Origin: Lysobacter firmicutimachus | GTDB lineage: Bacteria > Pseudomonadota > Gammaproteobacteria > Xanthomonadales > Xanthomonadaceae | Reading direction: 5' to 3' | Assembly: GCF_037027445.1 (NCBI RefSeq) | Contig: NZ_JBANDL010000002.1 | Coordinates: forward strand, 4,312,001 to 4,376,000 | Length of the DNA: 64,000 bases | Shown: one piece after another, positions 47,330 through 56,430 of the stretch | Layout: every line of letters begins with the position of its first letter | How positions within the stretch are numbered: the stretch's first letter is position 1 | Made by a program: the position numbers and the translations under genes | The notes under the pieces: model-generated | The model's database searches: none | What the model saw: only the letters and a program-made list of their open reading frames with translations | What the model was told of the DNA's origin: nothing

Positions 47330-49836
47330 CCGACCATCCGTTCCGCCGCCGGCGCCTGCACGCCGCCGCGGCTTTCGCGTTCGCCGCCTTCGCCGCCCTG
47401 GGCAGCGCTCCCGCCCTGGCGGTGAACGAGCAGGACCTGCTGCCGGTCGACGAAGCCTTCGTGCTCGGTGCCCAGGCCGCCTCCGCCGACCGCATCGCGA
47501 TCGACTGGAAGATCGCCAAGGGCTACTACCTCTACAAGCACCGGATCTCGGTCAAGGCCGACGCCGGCTTCGCCGCGCAGCCGCTGCAACTGCCCAAGGG
47601 CAAGGCCTACAAGGACGAGTTCTTCGGCGACGTCGAGACCTATCGCGAGCGGGTGGTCGCGTCCCTGCCCGGGCAGGCCCAGGCCGGCAGCGTCAAGCTG
47701 ACGATCAAGTACCAGGGCTGCGCCGATGCCGGCATCTGCTATCCGCCGCAGACCCGCACCGTCGCCGTGGCGCTGCCGGCCGCCGCCGCCGCCGCGGTCG
47801 ATCCGGCGCCCGCGGCCGCGCCGCTGGCCGGCTTCGGCGTGCGCGGCGGCGCCGCGTCCAACCCCTTGCTCGGCGCGCCCGCGCTGGGCGCGCCGAGCAA
47901 CGCCGCCGGCGCCACCGATGCCCTGCCGCTGCCTCCGGAACAGGCCTTCGGCGTCGAAGCCATCGCCCAGGACGGCGACAGCCTGCTGCTGCGCTTCACC
48001 CCGGCGCGCGGCTATTACCTGTACCGCGACAAGACCTCGCTCAAGACCGACCGCGCCGACATCGCCGCCGGCAAGCCGCAATGGCCGCGCGGCGTCGCCC
48101 ATCGCGACGAACACTTCGGCCAGGTCACGGTGTTCTTCGACCAGATCGACGTGCCCTTGCCGCTGCTGCGCAAGACCGTCGATGCGGCCAGGCTGGCCCT
48201 CACCGTCGGCTTCCAGGGCTGCCAGACCGACGGCATCTGCTACCCGCCGATGACCCGCAAGATCGCGCTCGATCTGCCCCGCGGCAGCATCGCCGGGGCC
48301 GCCGCCGGCACCGCAGCCACGGCCGCGGCGACGCGGCCGGCGGACGCGAAAACCGCCGCGCCGGACCCGGCATCGGCCGCCGCCGCCACTGTTGCCGGCG
48401 GCGCTGCGGCGCCTGCGGCCGTGCCGGCCGCCCACGATGCGGCTGCGCCGGCACCGCCGGCAGCCGGCGCGGGCACCGCCAACGCCGGCGCAGCACGCGC
48501 CGCAACCGCGCCGCCGAGCGCCGACGCCGCCGCGCCGCAGGCCGAAGACAGCCTGCTCGCCGCCTCGCTCAAGGGCCCCAACCGCTACTGGGCGTTGCTG
48601 ACCTTCTTCGGCTTCGGCCTGCTGCTCGCCTTCACTCCCTGCGTGCTGCCGATGGTGCCGATCCTGTCCGGCCTGATCGTCGGCCAGGGCCCGGGCCTGG
48701 GCGCGCGCCGCGCCTTCGCCCTGTCGCTGGTCTATGTGCTCGCCAACGCGGTGGTGTTCACCATCGCCGGAGTGATCGCCGGCCTGGTCGGCGGCAACCT
48801 GCAGATCGCCTTCCAGACGCCGTGGGTGATCGTGCTGTTCGCCCTGCTGTTCCTGGCCCTGGCCCTGTCCAGCTTCGGCCTGTACGAACTGCAGCTGCCG
48901 GCGGCGCTGCGCAACCGTCTGGGCGAGATCAGCAACCGCCAGCGCGGCGGTTCCTGGCTGGGCGTGGCGGTGATGGGCGCGCTGTCGGCGCTGATCGTCG
49001 GCCCCTGCGTCGCCCCGCCGCTGGCCGCGGCGGTGCTGTACATCGGCCAGACCCGCGATCCGCTGTTCGGCGGCGCGGCGCTGTTCGCGCTGGCGATGGG
49101 CATGGGCGCGCCCTTGATCGCATTCGGCGTCGCCGCCGGCCGCGGCCTGCCGACCAGCGGGCCGTGGATGGTCGCGGTGCAGCGCGCGTTCGGCCTGGTG
49201 TTCGTGGGCATGGCGGTGTGGATGCTGTCGCGCATCCTGCCCGGCGCGCTGACCCTGGGCCTGTGGGGCGCGCTGCTGCTCGGCGCGGCGGTGCTGATCG
49301 CGCTGTCGGGCGGCGGCCGCAGCCAGACCAACGGCCTGCGCGCCTTGGCCTGGCTGGCCGCGCTGCTGCTCGGCTTGGCCGGCGCGGCGCAGGTGCTCGG
49401 CGCCCTGGCCGGCGGCAACGACCCGCTGCGCCCGCTGGCCGGCCTGCGCGGCGGTGCCGCGCATCCGGCCGAGCTGCCGTTCCGCAAGATCAAGTCCAGC
49501 GCCGATCTCGACCGCGAGATCGCCGCCGCCCAGGCCGCCGGCAAGCCGCTGATGCTCGACTTCTACGCCGACTGGTGCGTGGCCTGCAAAGAGATGGAGA
49601 AGTACACCTTCCCCGAACCGCAGGTGCATCGGGCCCTGGACGGCTTCGTCCTGCTCAAGGCCGACGTGACCGCCAACGACGAGCTCGATCAGGCGCTGAT
49701 GCAGCGCCTGGGCATCATCGGCCCGCCGGCGACGCTGTACTTCGTCGCCGGCGCGGAACGCCGCGAGCTGCGCCTGTTCGGCTTCGAGAAGGCACCGGCC
49801 TTCGCCGAACGCGCCACGCGCGCGTCTGGGCCCTGA
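47326..49836 (+). CDS. dsbD: Thiol:disulfide interchange protein DsbD with doubled N-terminal domain
   Basis: An 836-residue inner-membrane protein that passes electrons from cytoplasmic thioredoxin to periplasmic disulfide reductases. After a signal peptide there are two tandem DsbD-alpha domains: GYYLYKHRISVKAD...GCADAGICYPP (residues about 65-135) and GYYLYRDKTSLKTD...GCQTDGICYPP (about 228-305); E. coli has one. An Ala/Pro linker leads to the CcdA-like membrane core (CVLPMVPILSG, GPCVAPPLA) and a C-terminal thioredoxin domain with WCVAC (about residue 750). ATGA overlap with cutA implies coupling, and the start at 47326 is set by it. The thioredoxin-like gene follows after 10 bp. Confidence 0.95.
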   Translation: MTDHPFRRRRLHAAAAFAFAAFAALGSAPALAVNEQDLLPVDEAFVLGAQAASADRIAIDWKIAKGYYLYKHRISVKADAGFAAQPLQLPKGKAYKDEFFGDVETYRERVVASLPGQAQAGSVKLTIKYQGCADAGICYPPQTRTVAVALPAAAAAAVDPAPAAAPLAGFGVRGGAASNPLLGAPALGAPSNAAGATDALPLPPEQAFGVEAIAQDGDSLLLRFTPARGYYLYRDKTSLKTDRADIAAGKPQWPRGVAHRDEHFGQVTVFFDQIDVPLPLLRKTVDAARLALTVGFQGCQTDGICYPPMTRKIALDLPRGSIAGAAAGTAATAAATRPADAKTAAPDPASAAAATVAGGAAAPAAVPAAHDAAAPAPPAAGAGTANAGAARAATAPPSADAAAPQAEDSLLAASLKGPNRYWALLTFFGFGLLLAFTPCVLPMVPILSGLIVGQGPGLGARRAFALSLVYVLANAVVFTIAGVIAGLVGGNLQIAFQTPWVIVLFALLFLALALSSFGLYELQLPAALRNRLGEISNRQRGGSWLGVAVMGALSALIVGPCVAPPLAAAVLYIGQTRDPLFGGAALFALAMGMGAPLIAFGVAAGRGLPTSGPWMVAVQRAFGLVFVGMAVWMLSRILPGALTLGLWGALLLGAAVLIALSGGGRSQTNGLRALAWLAALLLGLAGAAQVLGALAGGNDPLRPLAGLRGGAAHPAELPFRKIKSSADLDREIAAAQAAGKPLMLDFYADWCVACKEMEKYTFPEPQVHRALDGFVLLKADVTANDELDQALMQRLGIIGPPATLYFVAGAERRELRLFGFEKAPAFAERATRASGP

Positions 49837-49846
49837 GGCCGCGCCG

Positions 49847-50446
49847 ATGGCGATCCCGTCCAGCCTCAAGATCGTCGCCGTGGCCGTGCTCGCCGGCGGC
49901 ATCGGCCTGCTCGCCGGCCAGTGGGTCGGCGGCGGCGGCCTGCTGACCCGCACCGAACTCGGCCAGCGCGCGCTGCAGGCCTGGTACGCGAAGGACGCGC
50001 CCAAGCCGCCGGCCGGCCTGGCCGTGGCCCAGCGCGGCGCCGCGGTGCCGAGCCTGACCCTGCCCGGCCTCGACGGCCGCCCGCTGTCGCTGCCGCAGGC
50101 GTATGCCGGCCGGCCCTTGCTGGTCAATCTATGGGCCAGCTGGTGCGGGCCCTGCATCAAGGAAATGCCGGAACTGGACCGCTACGCGCGCAGCCAGGAC
50201 GGCAGCGGCGTGCAAGTGATCGGCATCGCCCTGGACGACCGCGATTCGGTCGCCGCCTTCCTGCAGCGGGTGCCGGTCGGCTATCCGATCCTGCTCGACG
50301 CCCCGGGGCCGCGCGACGCCGGGGTGCGATGGGGCAACCCCAAAGGCGTGCTGCCGTACACGGTATTGATCGGCGCAGACGGCACACTGCTCAAGCAACG
50401 CATCGGCCCGTTCGCCGACGGCGAGATCGAAGGCTGGGTCGACTAG
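49847..50446 (+). CDS. TlpA-like periplasmic thiol-disulfide protein
   Basis: A 199-residue membrane-anchored thioredoxin-fold protein. It has one N-terminal helix (residues about 9-27), then a TlpA/ResA domain with WASWCGPCIKEMPEL (about residues 97-112), the redox CGPC. The later cis-proline segment is GVLPYTVLI. It is likely kept reduced by DsbD encoded 10 bp upstream, and would serve cytochrome c maturation or disulfide isomerisation; which is not decidable here. Confidence 0.9.
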   Translation: MAIPSSLKIVAVAVLAGGIGLLAGQWVGGGGLLTRTELGQRALQAWYAKDAPKPPAGLAVAQRGAAVPSLTLPGLDGRPLSLPQAYAGRPLLVNLWASWCGPCIKEMPELDRYARSQDGSGVQVIGIALDDRDSVAAFLQRVPVGYPILLDAPGPRDAGVRWGNPKGVLPYTVLIGADGTLLKQRIGPFADGEIEGWVD

Positions 50447-50715
50447 GGCGGCTGGCCGCCAACGGCGGCGAACGTCGCCGAAACGATACGTGACCCCGCT
50501 CGCAGTGCGCGATTGCAGCGGCCGCCACGATCGCAGCGGAAAACGGTCGCGTCCCGCCGTTCCGGTACTTGCCAAGCGCCCGGATACGGTCTAGAGCAGG
50601 CACTCAAACAACTGCTTAAAACGCCACAACTTCGTCGATTTGGCGGGCAACTTCTGGACAGCTGCGCACTGGTGACGCACACTGCCGCCCTTCGAAGGCT
50701 ACCCGCCCCGGTCCG

Positions 50716-51156
50716 ATGGCCCAGCTCCTGGTGTTGCACGGCCCCAACCTGAACCTGCTCGGCACGCGCGAGCCCGAGGTCTACGGCCGCACCACCCTGG
50801 CCGAGATCGACGCCGACCTGCGCCAGCGCGCCGAAGCGGCCGGGCACCGCCTGGACAGCCTGCAGTCCAATGCCGAGCACGCCCTGGTCGAGCGCATCCA
50901 GGCCGCTCGCGGCGACGGCACCGCGCTGATCCTGATCAATCCGGCCGCCTTCACCCACACCAGCGTGGCGATCCGCGACGCCCTGGCCGCGGTGGCGATC
51001 CCGTTCATCGAGGTCCACCTGTCCAACCCGCACGCCCGCGAGCCGTTCCGCCGCCACAGCTACGTCAGCGATCTCGCCGTCGGCGTGATCTGCGGTTTCG
51101 GCGCCGACAGTTACCGCTACGCGCTCGAAGCTGCCATCAAGCGGCTGGCATCCTGA
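50716..51156 (+). CDS. aroQ: 3-dehydroquinate dehydratase, type II
   Basis: A 146-residue dodecameric shikimate-pathway enzyme. The active-site tyrosine lies in the flexible loop ([11 protein letters not shown], residues about 15-25). Substrate-binding signatures are [34 protein letters not shown] and [15 protein letters not shown]. It is the first gene of an aroQ-accB-accC cluster common in gammaproteobacteria. The 269-bp gap upstream holds no gene and no clear promoter. Confidence 0.97.
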   Translation: MAQLLVLHGPNLNLLGTREPEVYGRTTLAEIDADLRQRAEAAGHRLDSLQSNAEHALVERIQAARGDGTALILINPAAFTHTSVAIRDALAAVAIPFIEVHLSNPHAREPFRRHSYVSDLAVGVICGFGADSYRYALEAAIKRLAS

Positions 51157-51214
51157 ATCCAACCGGGCCGCGCCCGTGCGGCCCGCCCGACGAATCCCAC
51201 TTGAGGCCCGCTCC

Positions 51215-51700
51215 ATGGACCTGCGCAAAATCAAGAAACTGATCGACCTGCTCGAGGAATCCAACCTCGCCGAGATCGAGATCAAGGAAGGCGAAGAATC
51301 GGTCCGCCTGGCCCGCGCCCCGAAGGGCGGCTACCCGGCCGCCGCGCCGGTGCAGGCCGTCTACGCCCCGCCCCCGGAGCGCCCGGCCGCGCCGATGCCG
51401 ATGCACTCGCCGACCGAAGCGGCCACCGGCGGCAGCGCCAAGGCGGTCGGCAGCGACCTGCCCGACGGCCACGTCGTGCGCGCGCCGATGGTCGGCACCT
51501 TCTACACCTCGCCGGCTCCGGACAAGCCCGCCTTCGTCAGCGTCGGCCAGACGGTCAAGGCCGGCGACACCCTGGCGATCATCGAAGCGATGAAGATGTT
51601 CAACCCGATCGAAGCCGACGTCTCCGGCACCGTGCTCAAGATCCTGGCCGAAAGCGGCCAGCCGATCGAGTTCGATCAGCCTCTGTTCGTAATCGGCTGA
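51215..51700 (+). CDS. accB: Biotin carboxyl carrier protein of acetyl-CoA carboxylase
   Basis: A 161-residue carrier. The N-terminal helical region ([20 protein letters not shown]) is followed by a Pro/Ala-rich linker and the biotinyl domain with EAMKM (Lys is biotinylated, about residue 127). It feeds the AccC reaction in fatty acid synthesis. Directly after, a perfect hairpin covers its stop codon, and the repeat-framed gene follows before accC. Confidence 0.97.
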   Translation: MDLRKIKKLIDLLEESNLAEIEIKEGEESVRLARAPKGGYPAAAPVQAVYAPPPERPAAPMPMHSPTEAATGGSAKAVGSDLPDGHVVRAPMVGTFYTSPAPDKPAFVSVGQTVKAGDTLAIIEAMKMFNPIEADVSGTVLKILAESGQPIEFDQPLFVIG

Positions 51701-51709
51701 GCCGATTAC
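51689..51709. repeat. Perfect 9-bp stem hairpin centred on the accB stop codon
   Basis: GTAATCGGC-TGA-GCCGATTAC is a perfect inverted repeat whose loop is the accB stop codon. It is followed within 4 bp by the left inverted-repeat arm. There is no T tract, so it is more likely an mRNA structure or insertion scar than a terminator. Confidence 0.8.
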
Positions 51710-51712
51710 GAC

Positions 51713-51742
51713 GGGATTGGGGATTCGTGATTCGGGATTCGG
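51713..51742. repeat. Left arm of the inverted repeat framing the four-helix-bundle gene
   Basis: Sequence of the type GGGATTGGGGATTCGTGATT followed by CGGGATTCGG. Its inverted partner is at 52129-52156. The GTG start of the enclosed gene lies inside this arm. Confidence 0.8.
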
Positions 51743-52167
51743 ACAAGCAGCGGCCGCACGAGCGCCTGGAGGTATGGCGCGATGCGATGGCGTTGGTCGA
51801 AGGGGTCTATCGCCACTCCGACGCGCTTCCCGATTCCGAGCGGTTCGGTCTGACTGCGCAACTGCGACGCACCGCCGTCAGCGTGCCTTCGAACATCGCC
51901 GAAGGCGCCGCGCGTCGATCGACCCAGGAGTACTTGCGTTTCCTGTCGATCGCCCGCGGCTCGCTGGCCGAGTTGGACACGCAGCTGCAAATCGCCGAAC
52001 GCCTGGATTTCGTCGCGCCCGATCCGCTGCTCGCTCAGTTGCTCGACCGTACCTTCGCCCGTCTGAACGCCCTGATCAGAACGCTCGACTCCGGCCCACG
52101 CACGATCCGCGAGCCCTCCGCGGCTTACGAATCCCAAATTCCCAATCCCGAATCCCATGCTAGATAA
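51727..52167 (+). CDS. Four-helix bundle protein (23S rRNA IVP-like) inserted between accB and accC
   Basis: A 146-residue four-helix bundle protein of the family first found in 23S rRNA intervening sequences. Typical segments are [40 protein letters not shown] then [20 protein letters not shown]. The function of this family is unknown. Both ends of the protein are encoded in the flanking inverted repeats: the GTG at 51727 is in the left arm, and the tail SQIPNPES comes from the right arm. It overlaps the accC start by 11 bp. The repeat-derived ends and its position within an otherwise conserved operon suggest insertion. Confidence 0.8.
   Translation: MIRDSDKQRPHERLEVWRDAMALVEGVYRHSDALPDSERFGLTAQLRRTAVSVPSNIAEGAARRSTQEYLRFLSIARGSLAELDTQLQIAERLDFVAPDPLLAQLLDRTFARLNALIRTLDSGPRTIREPSAAYESQIPNPESHAR
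52129..52156. repeat. Right arm of the inverted repeat, ending at the accC start codon
   Basis: GAATCCCAAATTCCCAATCC followed by CGAATCCC, an inverted version of the arm at 51713-51742, ends exactly where the accC ATG begins (52157). The ribosome-binding region of accC is therefore made of repeat sequence; no AGGAG is visible. Confidence 0.75.
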
Positions 52168-53524
52168 AGTCGTCATCGCCAACCGCGGCGAAATCGCGCT
52201 GCGCATCCTGCGCGCGTGCCACGCCCTCGGCATCCGCACGGTCGCGGTGCATTCCACCGTCGACCGCAACCTCAAGCACGTCGCCATGGCCGACGAATCG
52301 GTCTGCATCGGGCCGGCGCCGTCGTCGGAGAGCTACCTCAACATGGCCTCGATCATCGCCGCGGCCGAGGTCACCGACGCCCAGGCGATCCATCCCGGCT
52401 ACGGCTTCCTCAGCGAGAACGCCGACTTCGCCGAGCGCGTCGAACAGTCCGGCTTCGTCTTCATCGGCCCGCGCGCCGAGACCATCCGCCTGATGGGCGA
52501 CAAGGTCGAGGCGATCCGGGCGATGAAGGAGGCCGGCGTGCCCTGCGTGCCCGGCAGCGGCGGCCCGCTCGGCGACGACAACGCCGCCAACATCAAGATC
52601 GCGCGCGAGATCGGCTACCCGATCATCGTCAAGGCCGCCGGCGGCGGCGGCGGCCGCGGCATGCGCGTGGTCCACACCGAAGCCCATCTCAACGCCGCGA
52701 TCCAGACCACCAAGTCCGAAGCCAAGGCCGCGTTCGGCAACGACATGGTGTACATGGAGAAGTTCCTGGAGAACCCGCGCCACGTCGAGATCCAGGTGCT
52801 CGCCGACGGCCAGGGCAACGCCATCCACCTCGGCGAACGCGACTGCTCGATGCAGCGCCGCCATCAGAAGGTGGTCGAGGAAGCGCCGGCGCCGGGCATC
52901 AGCGCCGAGCAGCGGGCCGAGATCGGCCGGGTCTGCGTCGAGGCCTGCATCCGCATCGGCTACCGCGGCGCCGGCACGTTCGAGTTCCTGTACGAGAACG
53001 GCCGCTTCTACTTCATCGAAATGAACACCCGCATCCAGGTCGAGCATCCGGTCACCGAACTGGTCACCGGCATCGACCTGGTGCGCGAGCAGCTGATGAT
53101 CGCCGCCGGCCGCAAGCTGTCGATCAAGCAGGAAGACGTGGTGCTGGAAGGCCATGCCATCGAATGCCGGATCAACGCCGAAGACCCGGAAACCTTCATG
53201 CCCTGCCCCGGCCTGATCCAGCATTTCCACGCCCCGGGCGGCCCGGGCGTGCGCGTGGACAGCCACATCTACGAGGGCTACCGGGTGCCGCCGAACTACG
53301 ACTCGATGATCGGCAAGCTGATCGTGCACGGCCCCGACCGCGAGACCGCGATCGCGCGCATGCGCGTGGCGCTCAGCGAGATGGTCGTCGACGGCATCAA
53401 GACCAACATCCCGCTGCAGCAGCGCATCCTGTCCGATGCCGGCTTCCAGCAGGGCGGCATGAACATCCACTACCTGGAAAAGCGGCTCAAGGAACAGAAG
53501 GAAAAGACGATCTCGATCGTCTGA
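52157..53524 (+). CDS. accC: Biotin carboxylase subunit of acetyl-CoA carboxylase
   Basis: A 455-residue ATP-grasp carboxylase that carboxylates the biotin on AccB. Marks are the N-terminal [35 protein letters not shown], the glycine-rich ATP loop [12 protein letters not shown] (about residues 159-170) and the [13 protein letters not shown] active site (about residues 289-301). The family-length product and start are clear. A terminator follows at 53553. Confidence 0.98.
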   Translation: MLDKVVIANRGEIALRILRACHALGIRTVAVHSTVDRNLKHVAMADESVCIGPAPSSESYLNMASIIAAAEVTDAQAIHPGYGFLSENADFAERVEQSGFVFIGPRAETIRLMGDKVEAIRAMKEAGVPCVPGSGGPLGDDNAANIKIAREIGYPIIVKAAGGGGGRGMRVVHTEAHLNAAIQTTKSEAKAAFGNDMVYMEKFLENPRHVEIQVLADGQGNAIHLGERDCSMQRRHQKVVEEAPAPGISAEQRAEIGRVCVEACIRIGYRGAGTFEFLYENGRFYFIEMNTRIQVEHPVTELVTGIDLVREQLMIAAGRKLSIKQEDVVLEGHAIECRINAEDPETFMPCPGLIQHFHAPGGPGVRVDSHIYEGYRVPPNYDSMIGKLIVHGPDRETAIARMRVALSEMVVDGIKTNIPLQQRILSDAGFQQGGMNIHYLEKRLKEQKEKTISIV

Positions 53525-53552
53525 GCCGCGGTCGCCACGGCGCCGGAAAGGC

Positions 53553-53589
53553 ACGGCCCGCGTCGCAGGACGCGGGCCGTTTGCGTTTT
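53553..53589 (+). terminator. Terminator of the acc cluster
   Basis: ACGGCCCGCGTC pairs with GACGCGGGCCGT across a GCAG loop, followed by TTGCGTTTTC. Confidence 0.85.
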
Positions 53590-53639
53590 CGCAGGCCGGG
53601 CGCGGCCGCGTCAGCGACCGTGCGCGTCCCGACGCCGAT

Positions 53640-54101
53640 TCATCGCGGCACCGGCTCGACCCACGCCGCCATGCCTTCGATGTCGGCCTCGGTGAGATCG
53701 GTCGACGGCAGCACCCGCTTCGGCGCCTGCTTGTCGCCGCCCTTGCCGCCGGCCGGCACCTGGGTGCCCGGAATCGGCCGCACGCCGCCGCTCGAAGACG
53801 AGCTGACCACCATGACGTACTCGCTGGAGCCGTCCGGCCAGACCACCTTGAAGGTGCTGCCCGGCGGCAGCGACGAGAACGGCGCGCCGCTCTGGGCGCG
53901 GTACACCGCCGCGATCTGCGCCGCGCTGAGCGAACGCAACTCGCTCTTGGAGTCGACCGACGTCACCGCGACCCGCGACAGGTCGCGGTAGTCGTCGGCG
54001 AACACGTCGATCATCACGCCGGCGGCGCCGACCGAGTACGCGCTGAGCAGCAGCGCCCAGAAACCGATCTTGGCCGTAGTTACGAAGTGCTTGCGATTCA
54101 T
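53640..54101 (-). CDS. Unknown secreted or membrane-anchored protein
   Basis: A 153-residue protein with an N-terminal hydrophobic segment (KIGFWALLLSAYSVGAAGVM) that could be a signal or anchor. The middle has a beta-strand pair around SLPPGSTFKVVWPDGSSEYV, and a Ser/Gly/Pro linker follows. No family is recognised. Its ATG overlaps the stop of the next gene upstream (ATGA), so the two are translated together. Confidence 0.65.
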   Translation of the reverse strand: MNRKHFVTTAKIGFWALLLSAYSVGAAGVMIDVFADDYRDLSRVAVTSVDSKSELRSLSAAQIAAVYRAQSGAPFSSLPPGSTFKVVWPDGSSEYVMVVSSSSSGGVRPIPGTQVPAGGKGGDKQAPKRVLPSTDLTEADIEGMAAWVEPVPR

Positions 54102-55102
54102 TGCGCTGTCCTCTTTTCGCCGACCAGCGACTCGACCATTTCATCCACCACTTCCGCCCCCTGACGCGGGATCGCCGCGTCGTATACGAAGCCCGCGAAA
54201 TCCTGGGTCGGATCCTGCGAGCAGATGCCGCCATTGGCGCAATACGAAGTCATCAACGAGCCGTTCGAACTGCAATCCTGGCCGAGCTGGCACGCCGCCA
54301 GCTGCCAGGCCAGTTCCGCGAATTGGGTGCCGGCCAGGCGCGAAGACCCGCTGCGCCGGCCCGACGACACGATGCCCATGCCGGGCGCCAGCGCCGAATA
54401 GGCCTCCGGGTCCTTCGAACGCAGCACCCGGTCGACCAGATTGGCCCGGTATTCCTCGGTCTTCTCCAGCGGCTTGCCGCTGGCCAGCAGCGAGGCCTCG
54501 GCGGGCAGGCTGCCGGCCTGGGCCGCTTCGACCCGCTTGAGGAACACCAGCTGATAATTGAGCCCGTCTTCCGGCGCGAAGCGCGCGCAACGGTCGCTGA
54601 CCCGCTGCCGCGCACCGGCCATCGCCGCCGAGGTGCGCAGCTTCATGGCTTCGATCGCGCGGGTATCGGCGGCGTAGTCGACCGGCGCGCTGGAGTAGTT
54701 CGCGCAATAGTCGTAGACCCGGCTCAGCAGCCAGATCGCCTCCGGCTCGCCGGCCTCGGCGCGCGAACGGATCGATTGGGCATAGGCGAACAGGTCCGGC
54801 GCCTGCTCGAACTGGACCCGCAGCGGCGACGGCGACGCCGCGCCGACCGGCGCGGCCCGCGGCGCGATCGCGGCCACGGCATCGTCGCGCGCCACGTCGC
54901 CGCGCGCGACCCGCGCCTTGGTCGGCAGGATCAGGTTCGGCGCGGCCGCCGCCGGCGCCTCCACCGGACGGCGCGCATACACCAGGGCCAAGGCCAAAGC
55001 CGTCGCCCCCAACGCCGCCAGCACCGTCCAGCGGCTCACGCGCGACCCCGCGAACGCCGCGGGCGGGCGCTGCTTGTAGTCGGACGTGCAGGCATCGGAC
55101 AT
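54098..55102 (-). CDS. Unknown membrane-anchored protein
   Basis: A 334-residue protein with a single N-terminal membrane helix (TVLAALGATALALALVYARR, about residues 24-43) and a helical, Cys-containing periplasmic region (RVYDYCANY, SDRCARFA, ACQLGQDCSS, SYCANGGICSQ), so disulfides are likely. No known family. The ATG at 55102 begins the form with the membrane helix near the N-terminus; the frame extends upstream in unlikely sequence. Linked by 4-bp overlap to the 153-residue protein downstream. A regulatory or envelope role cannot be assigned. Confidence 0.65.
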   Translation of the reverse strand: MSDACTSDYKQRPPAAFAGSRVSRWTVLAALGATALALALVYARRPVEAPAAAAPNLILPTKARVARGDVARDDAVAAIAPRAAPVGAASPSPLRVQFEQAPDLFAYAQSIRSRAEAGEPEAIWLLSRVYDYCANYSSAPVDYAADTRAIEAMKLRTSAAMAGARQRVSDRCARFAPEDGLNYQLVFLKRVEAAQAGSLPAEASLLASGKPLEKTEEYRANLVDRVLRSKDPEAYSALAPGMGIVSSGRRSGSSRLAGTQFAELAWQLAACQLGQDCSSNGSLMTSYCANGGICSQDPTQDFAGFVYDAAIPRQGAEVVDEMVESLVGEKRTAQ

Positions 55103-55316
55103 CAAGACCGTTACTCGGTGGGAAAGTAGCGACGCTGCGACCGGGCCGCAGCGCGGCGCCCCGGCGCCGGTGGGCGGGGCCGCACGGCGCATGGTGTGCT
55201 TCGCTGAGATGCCGATAGTAAGTCAAGCCGCGCGCCGATGCCTGCGCGCGGATGAACCGTGAACGGCGCCTCAGTTTGCCGGGCCGGCCGGCCTCCGGCC
55301 GGACACCCGTTCAGGC

Positions 55317-56339
55317 TCAGTCGGCGCCGGCGGCCGGACCGTCGGCGGCGCAAGTCACCTCGTAACCGACCGCGGCCGGTTCGTAGCCCGGCTTGCCGTC
55401 CTCGGCCGCCTGGTACTCGCCGGCGGTGATCAGGGCCAGCGCATGCCCGGCCTCGTTGCGATAGGCGAAGCGGCAGTAGCCCATGCCCGTGCCGGCGCAA
55501 TCCTCGACTTCGGGGTAAGCCCGGATCATGCCGCCGAGGAAGTTTTCCAACCCGTCCTCGCGCTCGGGCGGATCGCCGCGCCAGCCCTGGGCGAACAGGA
55601 GTTCGCGCGCCTTCGGCAGCTCCAGCCGCTCGATCCGCGGCACCTCCGCCTCGCCCCCGCAGTAACGGTCCAGCGCCGGCAGCGCCGCCAGCTCCAGCGC
55701 CTGCCCGCGGGCCAGCACCCGCGCACGCGCGGTGCGCCCGTCGCCGACGCGCAGTTCCGCGGCCGCGCCCTCCATCGCCGGGTTCTTGCCCTGGCCCGGA
55801 TTCCACAGCCCTTGCAGGCCGCTGTCGGCTTCGCTGGCGTCCGCCTTGGGATCGAACAATTGCGCCACCGGCCGGCCGTCGCGGAAGAACAGCACCCGAC
55901 CGCCGGGGAACGTACAGCCGATGCCGGCCAACATCACCGCCGGATGCGAGATGCCGACCACCCGGTAGCCGTTCCAGTCTTCTTCGGCGAACACGGCCCA
56001 ACCGGCGTCGCGGGCAAGACCGCCTTCCTTCGAAATCGACTCGGGGCCGCAGCGGGTCGGGTCGTCTTCGCTGGGCAACGCCGCCTCGCCGGGACTGGGC
56101 AGCGCGCTCAAGGCTTCCAGGCGCAGCCCGGGGAGCTCGCCGCGCACGTCGATCGCCGGGCCGGACACCGGCGTTTGCGCCGGCTCGGCCGGCGCCGCGC
56201 TGGGAGCAGTCGCCGGCGCGGCGGCCACTGCGGCAGGGGCCGCCTCGCGGGTGCAGGCGGCGGCCAAGGCCAGCCCGCCGAGCAGGGCCCAGGTACGCAG
56301 GCGCGCGGCGGCCGGGACGGTCGGGAGATGCGGGTCCAT
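55317..56339 (-). CDS. Unknown lipoprotein
   Basis: A 340-residue lipoprotein (signal ending LALAAAC, then Ala/Pro-rich linker to about residue 60). The globular part has several Cys and acidic patches (RCGPESISKEG, GIGCTFPGGRVLFF, DRYCGGEAEVPRIE). No family is recognised. AGGAG is 9 bases before the ATG at 56339, which is preferred to the ATG ten codons earlier. It diverges from prmA. Confidence 0.68.
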   Translation of the reverse strand: MDPHLPTVPAAARLRTWALLGGLALAAACTREAAPAAVAAAPATAPSAAPAEPAQTPVSGPAIDVRGELPGLRLEALSALPSPGEAALPSEDDPTRCGPESISKEGGLARDAGWAVFAEEDWNGYRVVGISHPAVMLAGIGCTFPGGRVLFFRDGRPVAQLFDPKADASEADSGLQGLWNPGQGKNPAMEGAAAELRVGDGRTARARVLARGQALELAALPALDRYCGGEAEVPRIERLELPKARELLFAQGWRGDPPEREDGLENFLGGMIRAYPEVEDCAGTGMGYCRFAYRNEAGHALALITAGEYQAAEDGKPGYEPAAVGYEVTCAADGPAAGAD

Positions 56340-56430
56340 GGCGTATCGCTCCTGTCGGTTGCGCGGCACGCTATCTGATCGCGCCGAAACGGGTCAATAA
56401 TGGCCGCCGTTTCCGTCCCGCGCCGTGCCG

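Noticed and set aside
51727..52167. Evidence for a 23S rRNA intervening sequence
   Set aside because: The protein belongs to that family, but no rRNA sequence flanks it; it lies in the acc operon.
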